From assembly GCF_000717055.1 (NCBI RefSeq), contig NZ_JNXI01000044.1, forward strand, positions 1 through 57,984: a DNA stretch of 57,984 nt. The letters run 5' to 3'. This DNA is from Streptomyces iakyrus. Lineage in GTDB: Bacteria; Actinomycetota; Actinomycetes; Streptomycetales; Streptomycetaceae. The translations under genes were made by a program, and so were the position numbers. The notes under the pieces are model-generated. The model did no database searches. It was not told where the DNA came from and saw nothing but the letters and a program-made list of their open reading frames with translations. Below, one piece after another: positions 34,485 through 43,232 of this stretch. Within the stretch, counting starts at the first letter, position 1. Each line of letters opens with the position of its first letter.

Positions 34485-35305
34485 GTCGCCCCCGGGTGGG
34501 CCCGGGCCACGCCCTGCAACTCGGCCAGCAGCGGCGCGAGGTGCTCGGTGTGCTCCCCGGTGCGGCCCGAGCCGGGCAGCGGGCGGTAGACGGGCATGGG
34601 CAGCCCGGCCGCCTCCGTGACCTGGCGGAGCACCGCGACGACCTCGTCACGCACGTCGTACGCCGTGAACAGCTCGCCCAGGTAGGGCGCCACCTGTTCC
34701 TGCGCCTTGCGCATCCGGCGGTGCGACTCCTCGGTGCCGTCGCCGAGGCGCACGGCCCACTCGGCCGCGTACTGGCGGTGGTACGTCAGCTCTTTCACGC
34801 CCTTGGCGGCGATCGCCGCGAGCACCGGGTCGCCGTGTGCGGTGAGCCGCTCGAAGTGCGCGAGGCGCCAGCTGGCGAACACCAGCAGCCGCACGACGGA
34901 GAACGCGAAGTCGCCGTTGGGGAGTTCGGCGAGGCGTACGTTGCGGAAGGCGCCGGCGTCGCGGAAGTAGGCGTAGGCGTCCTCGTCACGGCCGGTGCCG
35001 TCGGCCTGGCCCGCGCGGGAGTACAGCAGGCGGGCCTGGCCGAGCAGGTCGAGCCCGATGTTGGCCAGCGCCACCTCCTCCTCCAGCTCGGGGGCGCGGG
35101 TGGTCCACTCGGCGAGCCGCTGGGCGGAGACCAGGGCGTCGTCGGCCAGGGTGACGCAGAGGTCCGCCAGTGCGGCGGCGTCGACGCCCTCGGGCACGGT
35201 GGTGTCCACGCCGTGCAGGGGGTCCTCGAAGCCGGTTCCGTAGGCCCAGCGGGTGTCGTCCTCGTGGCCCTCGGCGAGGGTCATGTAGACGTGGTCGTCG
35301 CTCAT
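34478..35305 (-). CDS. paaC: 1,2-phenylacetyl-CoA epoxidase, structural subunit PaaC
   Basis: 275 aa ferritin-like helical protein, non-catalytic partner of PaaA. Typical regions: LADDALVSAQRLAEWTTRAPELEEEVALANIGLDLLGQARLLY, DAYAYFRDAGAFRNVRLAELPNGDFA, ELTYHRQYAAEWAVRLGDGTEESHRRM. 10 bp downstream of paaB. An N-terminal stretch (YMTLAEGHEDDTRWAYGTGFEDPL) is somewhat longer than in E. coli PaaC. Confidence 0.94.
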   Translation of the reverse strand: MSDDHVYMTLAEGHEDDTRWAYGTGFEDPLHGVDTTVPEGVDAAALADLCVTLADDALVSAQRLAEWTTRAPELEEEVALANIGLDLLGQARLLYSRAGQADGTGRDEDAYAYFRDAGAFRNVRLAELPNGDFAFSVVRLLVFASWRLAHFERLTAHGDPVLAAIAAKGVKELTYHRQYAAEWAVRLGDGTEESHRRMRKAQEQVAPYLGELFTAYDVRDEVVAVLRQVTEAAGLPMPVYRPLPGSGRTGEHTEHLAPLLAELQGVARAHPGATW

Positions 35306-35315
35306 GCCCTGTCCT

Positions 35316-35609
35316 TCAGATGTGGGGGACGTCGTCGGGGATGTCGTAGAAGGTCGGGTGCCGGTAGACCTTGTCGGCGCTGGGTTCGAAGAAGGGGTCC
35401 TTCTCGTCGCGCGTGGAGGCGGCGATGTGCTCGGAGCGTACGACCCAGATGGAGACGCCCTCGTTGCGCCGGGTGTAGAGGTCGCGGGCGTGGGTGAGCG
35501 CCATGCGGTCGTCGGCGGCGTGCAGCGAGCCCACGTGGACGTGATTCAGGCCGCGCTTGCCGCGCACGAACACCTCGTACAGCGGCCAGTCCTGCTTGTC
35601 GGCGGTCAT
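35316..35609 (-). CDS. paaB: 1,2-phenylacetyl-CoA epoxidase subunit PaaB
   Basis: 97 aa. PaaB pattern: [50 protein letters not shown]. It bridges PaaAC dimers into the full complex. ATG at 35607-35609 overlaps the paaA stop by 4 bp. Length is normal, so the defect seen in PaaA is not shared by its neighbours. Confidence 0.95.
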   Translation of the reverse strand: MTADKQDWPLYEVFVRGKRGLNHVHVGSLHAADDRMALTHARDLYTRRNEGVSIWVVRSEHIAASTRDEKDPFFEPSADKVYRHPTFYDIPDDVPHI

Positions 35610-36400
35610 GCCACCGCTCCCTTCCGCTCGCGGGCGGCCTGCTTGGCGGCGTGGGCGGTGGCCGCCTCGCGCACCCAGGAGCCCTCCTCGTGGGCCGTGC
35701 GGCGCCGTTCCATCCGCTGGTCGTTGCACGGGCCGTCGCCCTTGATGACCCGCATCAGCTCGTCCCAGTCGGGCGTGCCGAAGTCGTGGTGGCCCAGCTC
35801 CTCGTTCCAGCGCAGCTCCGGGTCCGGGAGCGTCACGCCGAGCTTCTCGGCCTGCGGGACGGTCATGTCGACGAAGCGCCGGCGCAGTTCGTCGTTGCTG
35901 TGCCGTTTGATCTTCCAGGCCATGGACTGCGCGGAGTTGGGCGAGGCGTCGTCGGGCGGGCCGAACATCATCAGCGACGGCCACCACCAGCGGTTCACGG
36001 CGTCCTGCACCATCTCGCGCTGCTTCTGCGTGCCGCGCATCATCGTCATCAGCAGCTCGTAGCCCTGCCGCTGGTGGAAGGACTCCTCCTTGCAGATCCG
36101 CACCATGGCGCGCGCGTACGGCCCGTACGAGGAGCGGCACAGCGGCACCTGGTTGCAGATCGCGGCGCCGTCCACGAACAGGGAGGGGGCGCGGGTGATC
36201 CACTCGCCCTCCGGCTGCATGCCGATGATCTCCGAGTGCGCGTGCTGCGCGATCTGCCGGATCAGTGTCTTCCGGTAGCCCTCCGGCATCCAGTCGCGCG
36301 GCTCGATCCGCTGGTCCCGCGCGATCGTCGCGTCGAAGTGCTGCTGGAGATCCGGCTCGGCGCCGTCCGTCCCCACGGGGCTGGAGCGTGTCGTATCCAT
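35606..36400 (-). CDS. paaA: 1,2-phenylacetyl-CoA epoxidase catalytic subunit PaaA, internally shortened
   Basis: 264 aa, against about 310-330 usual for PaaA. Both ends are normal ([42 protein letters not shown]; then [78 protein letters not shown]). From my memory of E. coli PaaA, about 65 residues should lie between ITRAPSL and VDGAAI, including the DEAGH segment that gives a Glu and a His ligand of the di-iron site. They are missing in frame at about 36176-36181. Other ligands (Glu57, Asp77, EESFH) remain. It is either a real deletion that kills or alters the oxygenase, or an assembly error. ATG at 36398-36400; first gene of the operon. Confidence 0.85.
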   Translation of the reverse strand: MDTTRSSPVGTDGAEPDLQQHFDATIARDQRIEPRDWMPEGYRKTLIRQIAQHAHSEIIGMQPEGEWITRAPSLFVDGAAICNQVPLCRSSYGPYARAMVRICKEESFHQRQGYELLMTMMRGTQKQREMVQDAVNRWWWPSLMMFGPPDDASPNSAQSMAWKIKRHSNDELRRRFVDMTVPQAEKLGVTLPDPELRWNEELGHHDFGTPDWDELMRVIKGDGPCNDQRMERRRTAHEEGSWVREAATAHAAKQAARERKGAVA

Positions 36401-36415
36401 CCGTCCCACTTCCCA

Positions 36416-36441
36416 ACCGACCATTCGTTCGGTCCATCGTA
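36416..36441. promoter_or_regulatory. paaA promoter and TetR/PaaR-like operator 1
   Basis: On the minus strand TTACCA, 18-bp spacer, TACGAT (36441-36436) is a plausible promoter for paaABCDE. Overlapping its start point is ACCGA-N8-TCGGT (36416-36433), which contains CGAATGGTCGGT on the minus strand. The same 12-mer occurs in the plus orientation before paaI. Sites of the ACCGA/TCGGT kind are known for TetR-family phenylacetate repressors of actinobacteria; no such gene is in the window. Confidence 0.55.
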
Positions 36442-36488
36442 GGACACGTCGGCGTGCCTTGGTAAGACCCCTGGGAAGTCCGGGACCC

Positions 36489-36547
36489 TTGACAGCCGCC
36501 GGGACGGCTGGATTACTTGGCAACGCCGAACTAACCGAATGGTCGGT
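36489..36547 (+). promoter_or_regulatory. paaI promoter and TetR/PaaR-like operator 2
   Basis: TTGACA at 36489-36494 with a weak -10 (TTACTT, 36513-36518, 18-bp spacer) points toward paaI-paaK. Downstream lies ACCGAATGGTCGGT (36534-36547), carrying the same CGAATGGTCGGT 12-mer as the paaA operator but inverted. One regulator could thus control both divergent paa operons. Confidence 0.5.
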
Positions 36548-36570
36548 CGGCCTTCGAGGTGGTGCGAGAC

Positions 36571-36999
36571 ATGACCCATGCCGCTGACGCGACGGCGGCC
36601 GCGGAGGCGATGTTCGCCGCGGACCGGGCTTCCCGCGGGCTCGGGATCGAGCTGCTGGAGCAGGGCGAAGGGACCGCCGTCCTGCGCATGACCGTGACCT
36701 CCGCGATGGTGAATGGCCACGGGATCGCCCACGGCGGCTACCTCTTCCTGCTGGCCGACAGCGCCTTCGCCTGCGCGTGCAACAGCCGCGGCCCTGTGAC
36801 GGTCGCGGCCGGCGCGGACATCACCTTCGTGGCCCCGGCGCACGAGGGCGACACCCTGGTGGCACGGGCCGAGGAACGGGTGCGCTACGGCCGCAGCGGC
36901 GTCTACGACGTGACCGTCCGGCGGGGTGACGAGGTGGTGGCGGAGTTCCGGGGCCGCAGCCGCAGCATCGGGAACACGAGGCCGAAGGAGTCGGCATGA
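36571..36999 (+). CDS. paaI: Hydroxyphenylacetyl-CoA thioesterase PaaI
   Basis: 142 aa hot-dog fold. Signature: [26 protein letters not shown], then [27 protein letters not shown]. It cleaves ring-hydroxylated or dead-end phenylacetyl-CoA thioesters to free trapped CoA. I choose the ATG at 36571 (GAGGTGG about 8 nt upstream); a GTG four codons earlier is possible. The stop overlaps paaK by 4 bp. Confidence 0.93.
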   Translation: MTHAADATAAAEAMFAADRASRGLGIELLEQGEGTAVLRMTVTSAMVNGHGIAHGGYLFLLADSAFACACNSRGPVTVAAGADITFVAPAHEGDTLVARAEERVRYGRSGVYDVTVRRGDEVVAEFRGRSRSIGNTRPKESA

Positions 37000-38354
37000 C
37001 CAGGGAAGCGGACACCACGACGGGCCTCGCGGCCACGGCCGGCCGGCGACGCGGCGACCCCCTCCCCCACGACCTGCTCGACGACGGGGAGCGCCTGACG
37101 CGCGAGCATCTGCGCGAGCTCCAGCTCGACCGCCTGCGCCGGAGCCTGCGGCACGCCTACGACAACGTGGAGGCGTACCGCAGGAAGTTCGACGCGGCCG
37201 GGGTCTCCCCCGAGGACTGCCGCTCCCTGGAGGACCTCGCCCGGTTCCCCTTCACCACGAAGGCCGACCTCAGGGACACCTACCCGTTCGGCATGTTCGC
37301 CGTCCCCATGGACCGGGTGCGGCGCGTGCACGCCTCCAGCGGGACCACCGGCCGCCCCACCGTGGTCGGCTACACGGAGAACGACCTGTCGATGTGGGCG
37401 GACCTCGTCGCCCGCTCGATCCGCGCCGCCGGCGGGCGCCCGGGCCACAAGGTGCACGTCTCCTACGGGTACGGGCTCTTCACCGGCGGTCTCGGCGCGC
37501 ACTACGGCGCGGAGCGCGCCGGTTGTCTGGTGATCCCGGCCTCCGGGGGCATGACCGCCCGCCAGGTGCAGATCATCCAGGACTTCCGGCCCGAGATCAT
37601 CATGGTCACCCCGTCCTACATGCTCACCCTGCTCGACGAGTTCGAGCGTCAGGGCATCGACCCACGCGGCACCAGCCTGCGCGTGGGCATCTTCGGGGCC
37701 GAGCCGTGGACGGAGGAGATGCGCCGCGAGATCGAGGAGCGCATGGACATCCACGCCGTCGACATATACGGACTGTCCGAGGTGATCGGTCCGGGTGTCG
37801 CCCAGGAGTGCGTGGAGGCCAAGGACGGACTGCACGTGTGGGAGGACCACTTCTACCCCGAGGTCGTCGACCCGGTCACGGGTGAGGTGCTGCCGGAGGG
37901 CGAGGAGGGCGAGCTGGTCTTCACCTCCCTGACCAAGGAGGCCCTGCCGGTCGTCCGGTACCGCACCCGCGACCTGACCCGGCTGCTCCCCGGCACGGCC
38001 CGGCCCGCGTTCCGCCGCATCCAGAAGATCACCGGCCGCTGCGACGACATGATCATCCTGCGTGGGGTGAACGTCTTCCCCAGCCAGATCGAGGAGATCG
38101 TGCTGCGCACGCCCGGCGTCGCACCGCACTTCCAGATCCGGCTGACCCGGCGTGGCCGCCTGGATCACATGACCGTCCTCGTCGAGACCCGCCCCGGCAC
38201 CGGCCCCGAGCAGCGCGAGGCCGCGGCCGGGGCGATCGCGAAGGCCGTCAAGGACGGCATCGGCATCACCGCCGACGTGACGACCGTCGAACCGGAGACC
38301 CTGGAACGCTCCGTCGGCAAGATCCGCCGGGTGAAGGACCTGCGCGAGGCGTGA
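36996..38354 (+). CDS. paaK: Phenylacetate-CoA ligase
   Basis: 452 aa adenylate-forming enzyme. P-loop VHASSGTTGRPTVVGYTENDL, YGYGLFTGGLGAHYGAERAG, DIYGLSEVIGPGVA, the hinge region YRTRDLTRLLPG and GRCDDMIILRGVNVFPSQIEEIV. It activates phenylacetate with ATP and CoA, making the substrate of PaaABCDE. ATG overlaps the paaI stop (ATGA). Downstream pathway genes paaG, paaZ and paaH are not in this window. Confidence 0.95.
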   Translation: MTREADTTTGLAATAGRRRGDPLPHDLLDDGERLTREHLRELQLDRLRRSLRHAYDNVEAYRRKFDAAGVSPEDCRSLEDLARFPFTTKADLRDTYPFGMFAVPMDRVRRVHASSGTTGRPTVVGYTENDLSMWADLVARSIRAAGGRPGHKVHVSYGYGLFTGGLGAHYGAERAGCLVIPASGGMTARQVQIIQDFRPEIIMVTPSYMLTLLDEFERQGIDPRGTSLRVGIFGAEPWTEEMRREIEERMDIHAVDIYGLSEVIGPGVAQECVEAKDGLHVWEDHFYPEVVDPVTGEVLPEGEEGELVFTSLTKEALPVVRYRTRDLTRLLPGTARPAFRRIQKITGRCDDMIILRGVNVFPSQIEEIVLRTPGVAPHFQIRLTRRGRLDHMTVLVETRPGTGPEQREAAAGAIAKAVKDGIGITADVTTVEPETLERSVGKIRRVKDLREA

Positions 38355-38376
38355 TCCGCCGCGGCCGCGTCGGCTC

Positions 38377-39594
38377 TCAGGAGCAGCACTTCGCCCCGGA
38401 CGCCCGGGCGACGGCGGTGGGGCCGGGCCGGCCCGCCCCGGGAGCCGCCGCCCGGCCGGCGACCGGTTTGCGGATCAGGAGCAGGGCCGCGTCGTCGTGC
38501 AGCCGGCCGCCCACGTGGGCCAGCAGTTCGTCGTGCAGGGCGTCGAGGGTGCGCGCCGGCTCGTGGGAGACGTGGCGCTCCAGCCCCTCGGCGAGCGGGT
38601 AGAAGGCCCGTCCGCCGTCGCGGGCCTCGGTGACCCCGTCGGTGTAGAGCAGCAGTTGGTCGCCGTCGGCGAAGGGCAGCGTCTGGAGGACGGGCGTGTC
38701 GCCCGCGAGCGCGCGCAGGCCGAGGGGCGGAGCCGGGTGCGGTGGATCCACGGCCCTGATGCTTCCTGAGGCACTGACCAGCAGCGGAGGCGCGTGCCCG
38801 CAGTTCACGACCTCCAGGTGCCCGTCCCGCGGGTACCCGGCGACCACGGCGGTGACGAAGTCGTCGTGCCCGAGGTTGCGGGCGAGGCTCCGCTCGATGC
38901 GCTCGACCACGGCGAGGAGATCGGACTCGTCGTGGGCGGCTTCCCGGAAGACACCGAGTACCAGCGCCGCGGTTCCCACGGCCGGAAGCCCCTTGCCGCG
39001 CACGTCGCCGACGATCAGCCGGACCCCGTGCGGGGTGGGTATCAGCGCGTACAGATCCCCGCCGATCCGGGCCTCTGCCGCCGCCGCGCTGTAGCGGACG
39101 GCCGCCTGGAACGGCCCGACCGTCGCCGGTACCGGCTTGAGCAGGGCGTGCTGTGCGGTTTCCGCGACCGAGCGGACGGCGGCGAGCACCCGTTCCCGAC
39201 GCCCGCGCAGGACGCTGGCCAGGCCGCTCGCGAGGGTGACCGTCACCAGGGCGGCCAGGACGGCGGCCAGTTCCCGGCCCGGCACACCGTCCCGGATTCC
39301 GAGCAGGGCGCCGAGCAGCGCGGTGAGGAAGCCGACCCAGAAGACCCCCTGGGGCCCGTTGGTCGTGGCCGCCAGTGCGGGACCGGCCACGAGCAGGGGC
39401 AGCCAGATCATTCCGGCGCCGTCGGCGAGGCCGGAGAGCATGACGACGAAGACGACCAGCGCGGGCAGGACGGGAGTGCCTGCGGCCAGTTGCGCGAGCG
39501 CGCGTTTGCGGGCCGACGTCCTGGCACCGGCCACTCGGACGCTGAACGGCCGTGCAGGCCGGTGACCGCCACCAAGGTCTCGCGCATGGCTCAT
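38377..39594 (-). CDS. Membrane-anchored PPM/SpoIIE-type Ser/Thr phosphatase
   Basis: 405 aa. Three to five hydrophobic segments lie at about residues 40-130, followed by a SpoIIE/RsbU-like PP2C domain: ARIGGDLYALIP and VRLIVGDVRGKGLPAVGTAALVLGVFREAA with the metal-binding Asp residues, TAVVAGYPRDGHLEVVNCGHAPPLLV, LLLYTDGVTEARDGG, HDDAALLLIRK. Such proteins dephosphorylate anti-sigma antagonists; numerous in Streptomyces. No partner gene nearby. It converges on paaK with a 22-bp gap. Confidence 0.9.
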   Translation of the reverse strand: MSHARDLGGGHRPARPFSVRVAGARTSARKRALAQLAAGTPVLPALVVFVVMLSGLADGAGMIWLPLLVAGPALAATTNGPQGVFWVGFLTALLGALLGIRDGVPGRELAAVLAALVTVTLASGLASVLRGRRERVLAAVRSVAETAQHALLKPVPATVGPFQAAVRYSAAAAEARIGGDLYALIPTPHGVRLIVGDVRGKGLPAVGTAALVLGVFREAAHDESDLLAVVERIERSLARNLGHDDFVTAVVAGYPRDGHLEVVNCGHAPPLLVSASGSIRAVDPPHPAPPLGLRALAGDTPVLQTLPFADGDQLLLYTDGVTEARDGGRAFYPLAEGLERHVSHEPARTLDALHDELLAHVGGRLHDDAALLLIRKPVAGRAAAPGAGRPGPTAVARASGAKCCS

Positions 39595-39707
39595 GTTCCT
39601 ATCGGGTCCTCACCTGTGAGCGGGGCGCGAGGCTCGGAACGCGCCCACGGAATGTCCGTTTCATCCAGAGAACGGGGTGGGCCGGGGCACGGGCAAGGAG
39701 AGGATTT

Positions 39708-40466
39708 TCAGATAGTGAGCGAGAGGCCCCTCGTCACGCGGCTCGCGGTCGGCAGCAGCCGTTCGCGGATCTCCGGCAGCCGGGAGAGCCGGTTCGACGG
39801 CAGCGAGACACCGAGGGAGCCGACGGTGTCCCCGCTGTAGACCGGGACGGCGACACAGACCGTGCCGAGGGAGTACTCCTCCAGGTCCGTGATGGCCGGG
39901 GCCAGCGGCGGGGTCTCCAGTCGCCGGAGCAGTTCCGGGAGGCTGGTGATGGTCCGGGGGGTGAGGTCGGCGAGGTGGTGGCGGGACAGGTAGTCCCGGC
40001 GGGCCTCCTCGTCCAGTTCGCGCAGGACGGACTTGCCGAGTGCGGTGGCGTGCCCGGCGTCCTCGAATCCCACCCAGAGATCGACGCGCGGGGTGCCGGG
40101 GCCGTCGACGATCTCCGCGACCCGGATCTCGCCCTCCTCGTAGAAGGTGAGGTAGGCGGCGGTCGCGAGCTCGTCCCGCAGGGCGGCGAGGGTGGGCCGG
40201 ACCCGGCTGAGCAGCGCCTGCGCACGCCCGGTGGACTGCAGGGTCTGGAGCTTGTCGCCGAGGATGAAGCCGCCGTCGTCCAGCTTGCGCACGTACCCGT
40301 CGTGCACCAGGGTCCGCAGCAGGTGATAGGTCGTGGCCAGGGGCAGGCTCGTCTCGCGCGCCAGCTGCTTGGCCGGCGCGCCGTTCTCGTGCGCGCTCAC
40401 CGCCTCCAGCAGCCGCATGGCCCGCTGGACGGAGTTGATGAGCGTTGGGCCGTCTTGCGCACCCAT
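39708..40466 (-). CDS. IclR-family transcriptional regulator
   Basis: 252 aa. Winged helix (NSVQRAMRLLEAVSAHENGAPAKQLARETSLPLATTYHLLRTLVHDGYVRKL) and the IclR effector domain (GHATALGKSVLREL, YSLGTVCVAVPVYSGDTVGSLGVSLPSNRL). ATG at 40464-40466. Target unknown. It is divergent from the hydrogenase maturation operon across 397 bp, which makes control of hypX possible but unproven. Confidence 0.9.
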   Translation of the reverse strand: MGAQDGPTLINSVQRAMRLLEAVSAHENGAPAKQLARETSLPLATTYHLLRTLVHDGYVRKLDDGGFILGDKLQTLQSTGRAQALLSRVRPTLAALRDELATAAYLTFYEEGEIRVAEIVDGPGTPRVDLWVGFEDAGHATALGKSVLRELDEEARRDYLSRHHLADLTPRTITSLPELLRRLETPPLAPAITDLEEYSLGTVCVAVPVYSGDTVGSLGVSLPSNRLSRLPEIRERLLPTASRVTRGLSLTI

Positions 40467-40725
40467 AGGAACAGCGTGCGTCAGGCGTACGGCCCGGGCA
40501 AGGGGAGCGGCGCCCCGGGCCAGGGGGGCAGGGTGGAGGGCGCGGGCCGGTCGCCGTGCCGTTTCGTACCGCGGCACCTCGGACACGGGCCACCGCCCGC
40601 AAGCCGGGCCGGCGCCCCGGGGCGGGCTCGGTACATGAGTGCGGGACGTCGGCCGGGTGACGGGCGCCAGGGTGTCTGCCCCGGTCCGGCCGCACGGCCC
40701 TCGCATCCGAGGCGCGGGGCGGCGC

Positions 40726-40751
40726 GGGCAGGGCCTCGCGAGGCCCTGCCC
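40726..40751 (+). promoter_or_regulatory. 26-bp perfect palindrome upstream of hypX
   Basis: Perfect symmetry around CCTCG/CGAGG, with half-site GGGCAGGGCCTCG. It may be an operator for a dimeric regulator or, as RNA, an 11-bp hairpin with a 4-nt loop. No plus-strand gene ends upstream, so it is not a normal terminator. Confidence 0.55.
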
Positions 40752-40799
40752 TGCCGGTGACGCCCGCAGCGGCACCCGCCCGTTCGGCCGGAAGCGGAT

Positions 40800-40838
40800 G
40801 AGGGCCGCGAAACGCCGCCGTGGTCCTTCGCGGCCCTC
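40800..40838 (+). promoter_or_regulatory. Hairpin in the hypX leader
   Basis: Perfect 12-bp stem (GAGGGCCGCGAA / TTCGCGGCCCTC) with a 15-nt loop, ending 25 bp before the hypX ATG. Its place suggests an attenuator or an RNA-stability element. Not followed by a U-tract. Confidence 0.5.
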
Positions 40839-40863
40839 CCCCGACGGGCGACCATGCCGTGTC

Positions 40864-42609
40864 ATGGACATCTTGCTCGTCGCCAGCGCGTTCAACAGCC
40901 TGACCCAGCGTGTGTTCGCCGAACTGTCGGACGAGGGGCACCACGTGGACGTCGTGCTCGCCTCGCACGGCCCCGACTCGGTCCGGGCCGCCGTCCGCGA
41001 GGGGTGCCCGGAGCTGATCGTCGCCCCGATGCTGAAGTCGGCCCTGCCGGAGGACGTGTGGCGGGAGCACACCTGCCTGATCGTGCACCCGGGGCCGCCC
41101 GGGGACCGGGGCCCGTCGTCGCTGGACTGGGCGATCGCCGAGGAGGCGTCCGAGTGGGGCGTGACGGTGCTCCAGGCCGAGGCGGCCATGGACGCGGGGG
41201 ACGTGTGGGCGGACGGCACGTTCCCGGTGCCGCCGACGGGCAAGAGCGACCTGTACCGCAACGAGGTGGCGGACGCCGCCACGGCCGCCGTGCTGCTGGC
41301 CGTGCGCCGCTACGCCGAGGGGTCGTACAAGCCGCGCCCGCAGAGCGAACCCGGGGCCCACGTCTTGTGGCGGGACTACTTCCGCCAGGAGCAGCGGCGG
41401 ATCGACTGGGAGAACGACAGCACGGCGACGGTGCTGCGCAAGCTGCGGGGGGCCGATTCGCAGCCGGGTGTGAGGGACGAGATCTGCGGCCGGGAGGTGT
41501 TCCTGCACGGCGGGCACCCCGAGGACCGGCTGCGCGGGGAGCCCGGGGAACTGCTCGCGACCCGGGCCGGCGCGCTCTGCCGGGCGACCCGGGACGGCGC
41601 GGTGTGGATCCCGGAGCTGCGGCCCCGCAAGAGCTCCGGAGACCCCGCGCCGTTCCGCCGCCCGGCGGCCTCGGTGCTCGCCGGGTTCCCGGCCCCGCCC
41701 GGCAGCGGCCCGGGCATGCCGGGTGCGTACGACCGCCCGTACTGGCTGCCCGAGATCGCCGCCCCGCTCGAACTGCCCCCGGACCGCACCACCTGGACCG
41801 ACATCCGCTACCGGCAGCGCGGGCGCATCGGTTTCCTGGCCTTCTCGTTCCCGGGCGGGGCGATGAGCACCACCCACTGCCGCAGGCTGCTCGCCGCCTG
41901 GCGGTACGCCCTCACGCGCCCCACCTCGGTCCTGGTGCTCGGCGGCGTACGCGACTTCTTCTCCAACGGCATCCACCTCAACGTCATCGAGGCGGCCGGC
42001 GACCCGGCGGGCGAGTCCTGGTCCAACCTGAACGCCATGAACGACCTGGTCGAGGCGGTGCTGCGCACCACCGACCGGCTGGTCGTGTCGGCCCTCGGCG
42101 GCAACGCGGCGGCGGGCGGCGTCATGCTCGCCCTGGCCGCCGACGAGGTCTGGTGCCGCACGGGCAGCGTCCTCAACCCGCACTACCGGAACATGGGCCT
42201 GTACGGGTCGGAGTACTGGACGTACTCGCTGCCCCGCCGGGTGGGCGCCGAGACGGCGGAGCGGCTGACGACCGAGGCGCTGCCGGTGAGCGCCGCGACG
42301 GCCGAGCGCATCGGGCTGGTGGACCGTCTGCTGCCGGTTTCGGCCCAGGAGTTCGCCCCCGAGGTCGAGCGCCTGGCCGCCGACCTGGCCGCCGACCCGG
42401 ACCTTCCGCGCCGGATCACCGCCAAGGCCACGGCCCGGCACGCGGACGAGCTGGCGCGGCCCCTCGCTGAGTACCGGCGGTCCGAACTCGCCCGGATGCG
42501 CGCCGTCTTCTTTGATCCCGAGGCGCCCTACCACGCACTGCGGTCGGCCTTCGTCCGCAAACTCCCGAACGGCTCCGCCCGGCCGCTGGCCCTCGGGGAC
42601 GCGCGATGA
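40864..42609 (+). CDS. hypX: Hydrogenase maturation protein HypX (formyltransferase/enoyl-CoA hydratase fusion)
   Basis: 581 aa. N-terminal third resembles formyl-tetrahydrofolate-dependent transferases (LLVASAFNSLTQRVFAELSDEGHHV, LIVHPGPPGDRGPSSLDWAI); the C-terminal half is crotonase-like (RIGFLAFSFPGGAMSTTHCRRLLAAWRYAL, NGIHLNVIEAAGDPAGESWSNLNAMNDLVEAVL, ALGGNAAAGGVMLALAADEVWCRTGSVLNPHY). Known HypX makes the active-site CO from formyl-THF via formyl-CoA and supports hydrogenase maturation in air. First gene of the plus-strand half of the cluster; its stop overlaps the protease start by 4 bp. Confidence 0.92.
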   Translation: MDILLVASAFNSLTQRVFAELSDEGHHVDVVLASHGPDSVRAAVREGCPELIVAPMLKSALPEDVWREHTCLIVHPGPPGDRGPSSLDWAIAEEASEWGVTVLQAEAAMDAGDVWADGTFPVPPTGKSDLYRNEVADAATAAVLLAVRRYAEGSYKPRPQSEPGAHVLWRDYFRQEQRRIDWENDSTATVLRKLRGADSQPGVRDEICGREVFLHGGHPEDRLRGEPGELLATRAGALCRATRDGAVWIPELRPRKSSGDPAPFRRPAASVLAGFPAPPGSGPGMPGAYDRPYWLPEIAAPLELPPDRTTWTDIRYRQRGRIGFLAFSFPGGAMSTTHCRRLLAAWRYALTRPTSVLVLGGVRDFFSNGIHLNVIEAAGDPAGESWSNLNAMNDLVEAVLRTTDRLVVSALGGNAAAGGVMLALAADEVWCRTGSVLNPHYRNMGLYGSEYWTYSLPRRVGAETAERLTTEALPVSAATAERIGLVDRLLPVSAQEFAPEVERLAADLAADPDLPRRITAKATARHADELARPLAEYRRSELARMRAVFFDPEAPYHALRSAFVRKLPNGSARPLALGDAR

Positions 42610-43193
42610 GCGCGCGGCTGCTCGTCGCGGGGGTCGGCAACATCTTCCTCGCCGACGATGCCTTCGGCCCCGAGGTGATCCGCGCGCTGGACCAGGACCC
42701 GCTGCCGCCGGAGGTGCGGGTGCGGGACTTCGGCATCCGCGGCATGGACCTGGCGTACGAGCTGCTCGACGGCTACGACACGGCCGTCTTGGTCGACGCG
42801 GCCGTGCGGGGGCACGAGCCGGGCACACTGTCGCTGATCGAGCCGGAGCGGCCCGACGACTCCACGTCGGGCGCCCCGCCCGAGGCGCACGGCATGGACC
42901 CGGCGAAGGTCGTCGCCCTGGCCGCCCACCTGGGCGACGAGCCCCTCCCGCGCGTCCTGGTCCTGGCCTGTGAGCCCGAGCTGCGGGCACCCGCCGACGA
43001 GGACATCGCCCCGGGCATCAGCGCGACGGTGCGCGAGGCGGTCGGACGGGCGGTCGCGGCGCTGCACACCCTGGTGCCGGTGCTGCTAGCCGACCCGGGC
43101 GCCACGCCCCCGTTGAGCCGCCCGGACGAATCCGCGGCCCTGTCGTCGGCCGGGCTGCCGGGCGCGGTGAGCGGCGGCGCGGAGGATCGGTAG
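42606..43193 (+). CDS. Hydrogenase maturation endopeptidase (HupD/HyaD/HycI family)
   Basis: 195 aa. GVGNIFLADDAFGPEVIRAL is the family GxGNxxxxDDxxG start; GIRGMDLAYELLDGYDTAVLVDA and HGMDPAKVVALA supply the other nickel-sensing Asp/His. It cuts the C-terminal peptide of the large subunit after nickel insertion (predicted cut after His575 of HhyL). The last 45 residues are an unconserved tail. Confidence 0.92.
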   Translation: MSARLLVAGVGNIFLADDAFGPEVIRALDQDPLPPEVRVRDFGIRGMDLAYELLDGYDTAVLVDAAVRGHEPGTLSLIEPERPDDSTSGAPPEAHGMDPAKVVALAAHLGDEPLPRVLVLACEPELRAPADEDIAPGISATVREAVGRAVAALHTLVPVLLADPGATPPLSRPDESAALSSAGLPGAVSGGAEDR

Positions 43194-43232
43194 CGGAACG
43201 ATTTCCCTACCGACCCGCGAGGAGCGGCGCCC

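Larger units (their letters stand above)
40467..40863. other. 397-bp intergenic region between iclR-type gene and hypX
   Basis: No gene with recognisable coding content. It must hold the promoter of the hyp operon and of the IclR gene. The right half carries two strong inverted repeats (40726-40751 and 40800-40838), which would lie in the hypX leader if transcription starts upstream of them. The left half is G-rich without a clear dyad; no convincing sigma-70 promoter is seen. Confidence 0.5.

Noticed and set aside
36559..36570. GTG start four codons earlier for paaI
   Set aside because: The ATG at 36571 has the better ribosome-site spacing; the GTG would bury the Shine-Dalgarno in the coding sequence.
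40467..40725. A short gene in the left part of the iclR-hypX gap
   Set aside because: Open frames there are Arg/Gly/Pro shadows without a ribosome site or homology.
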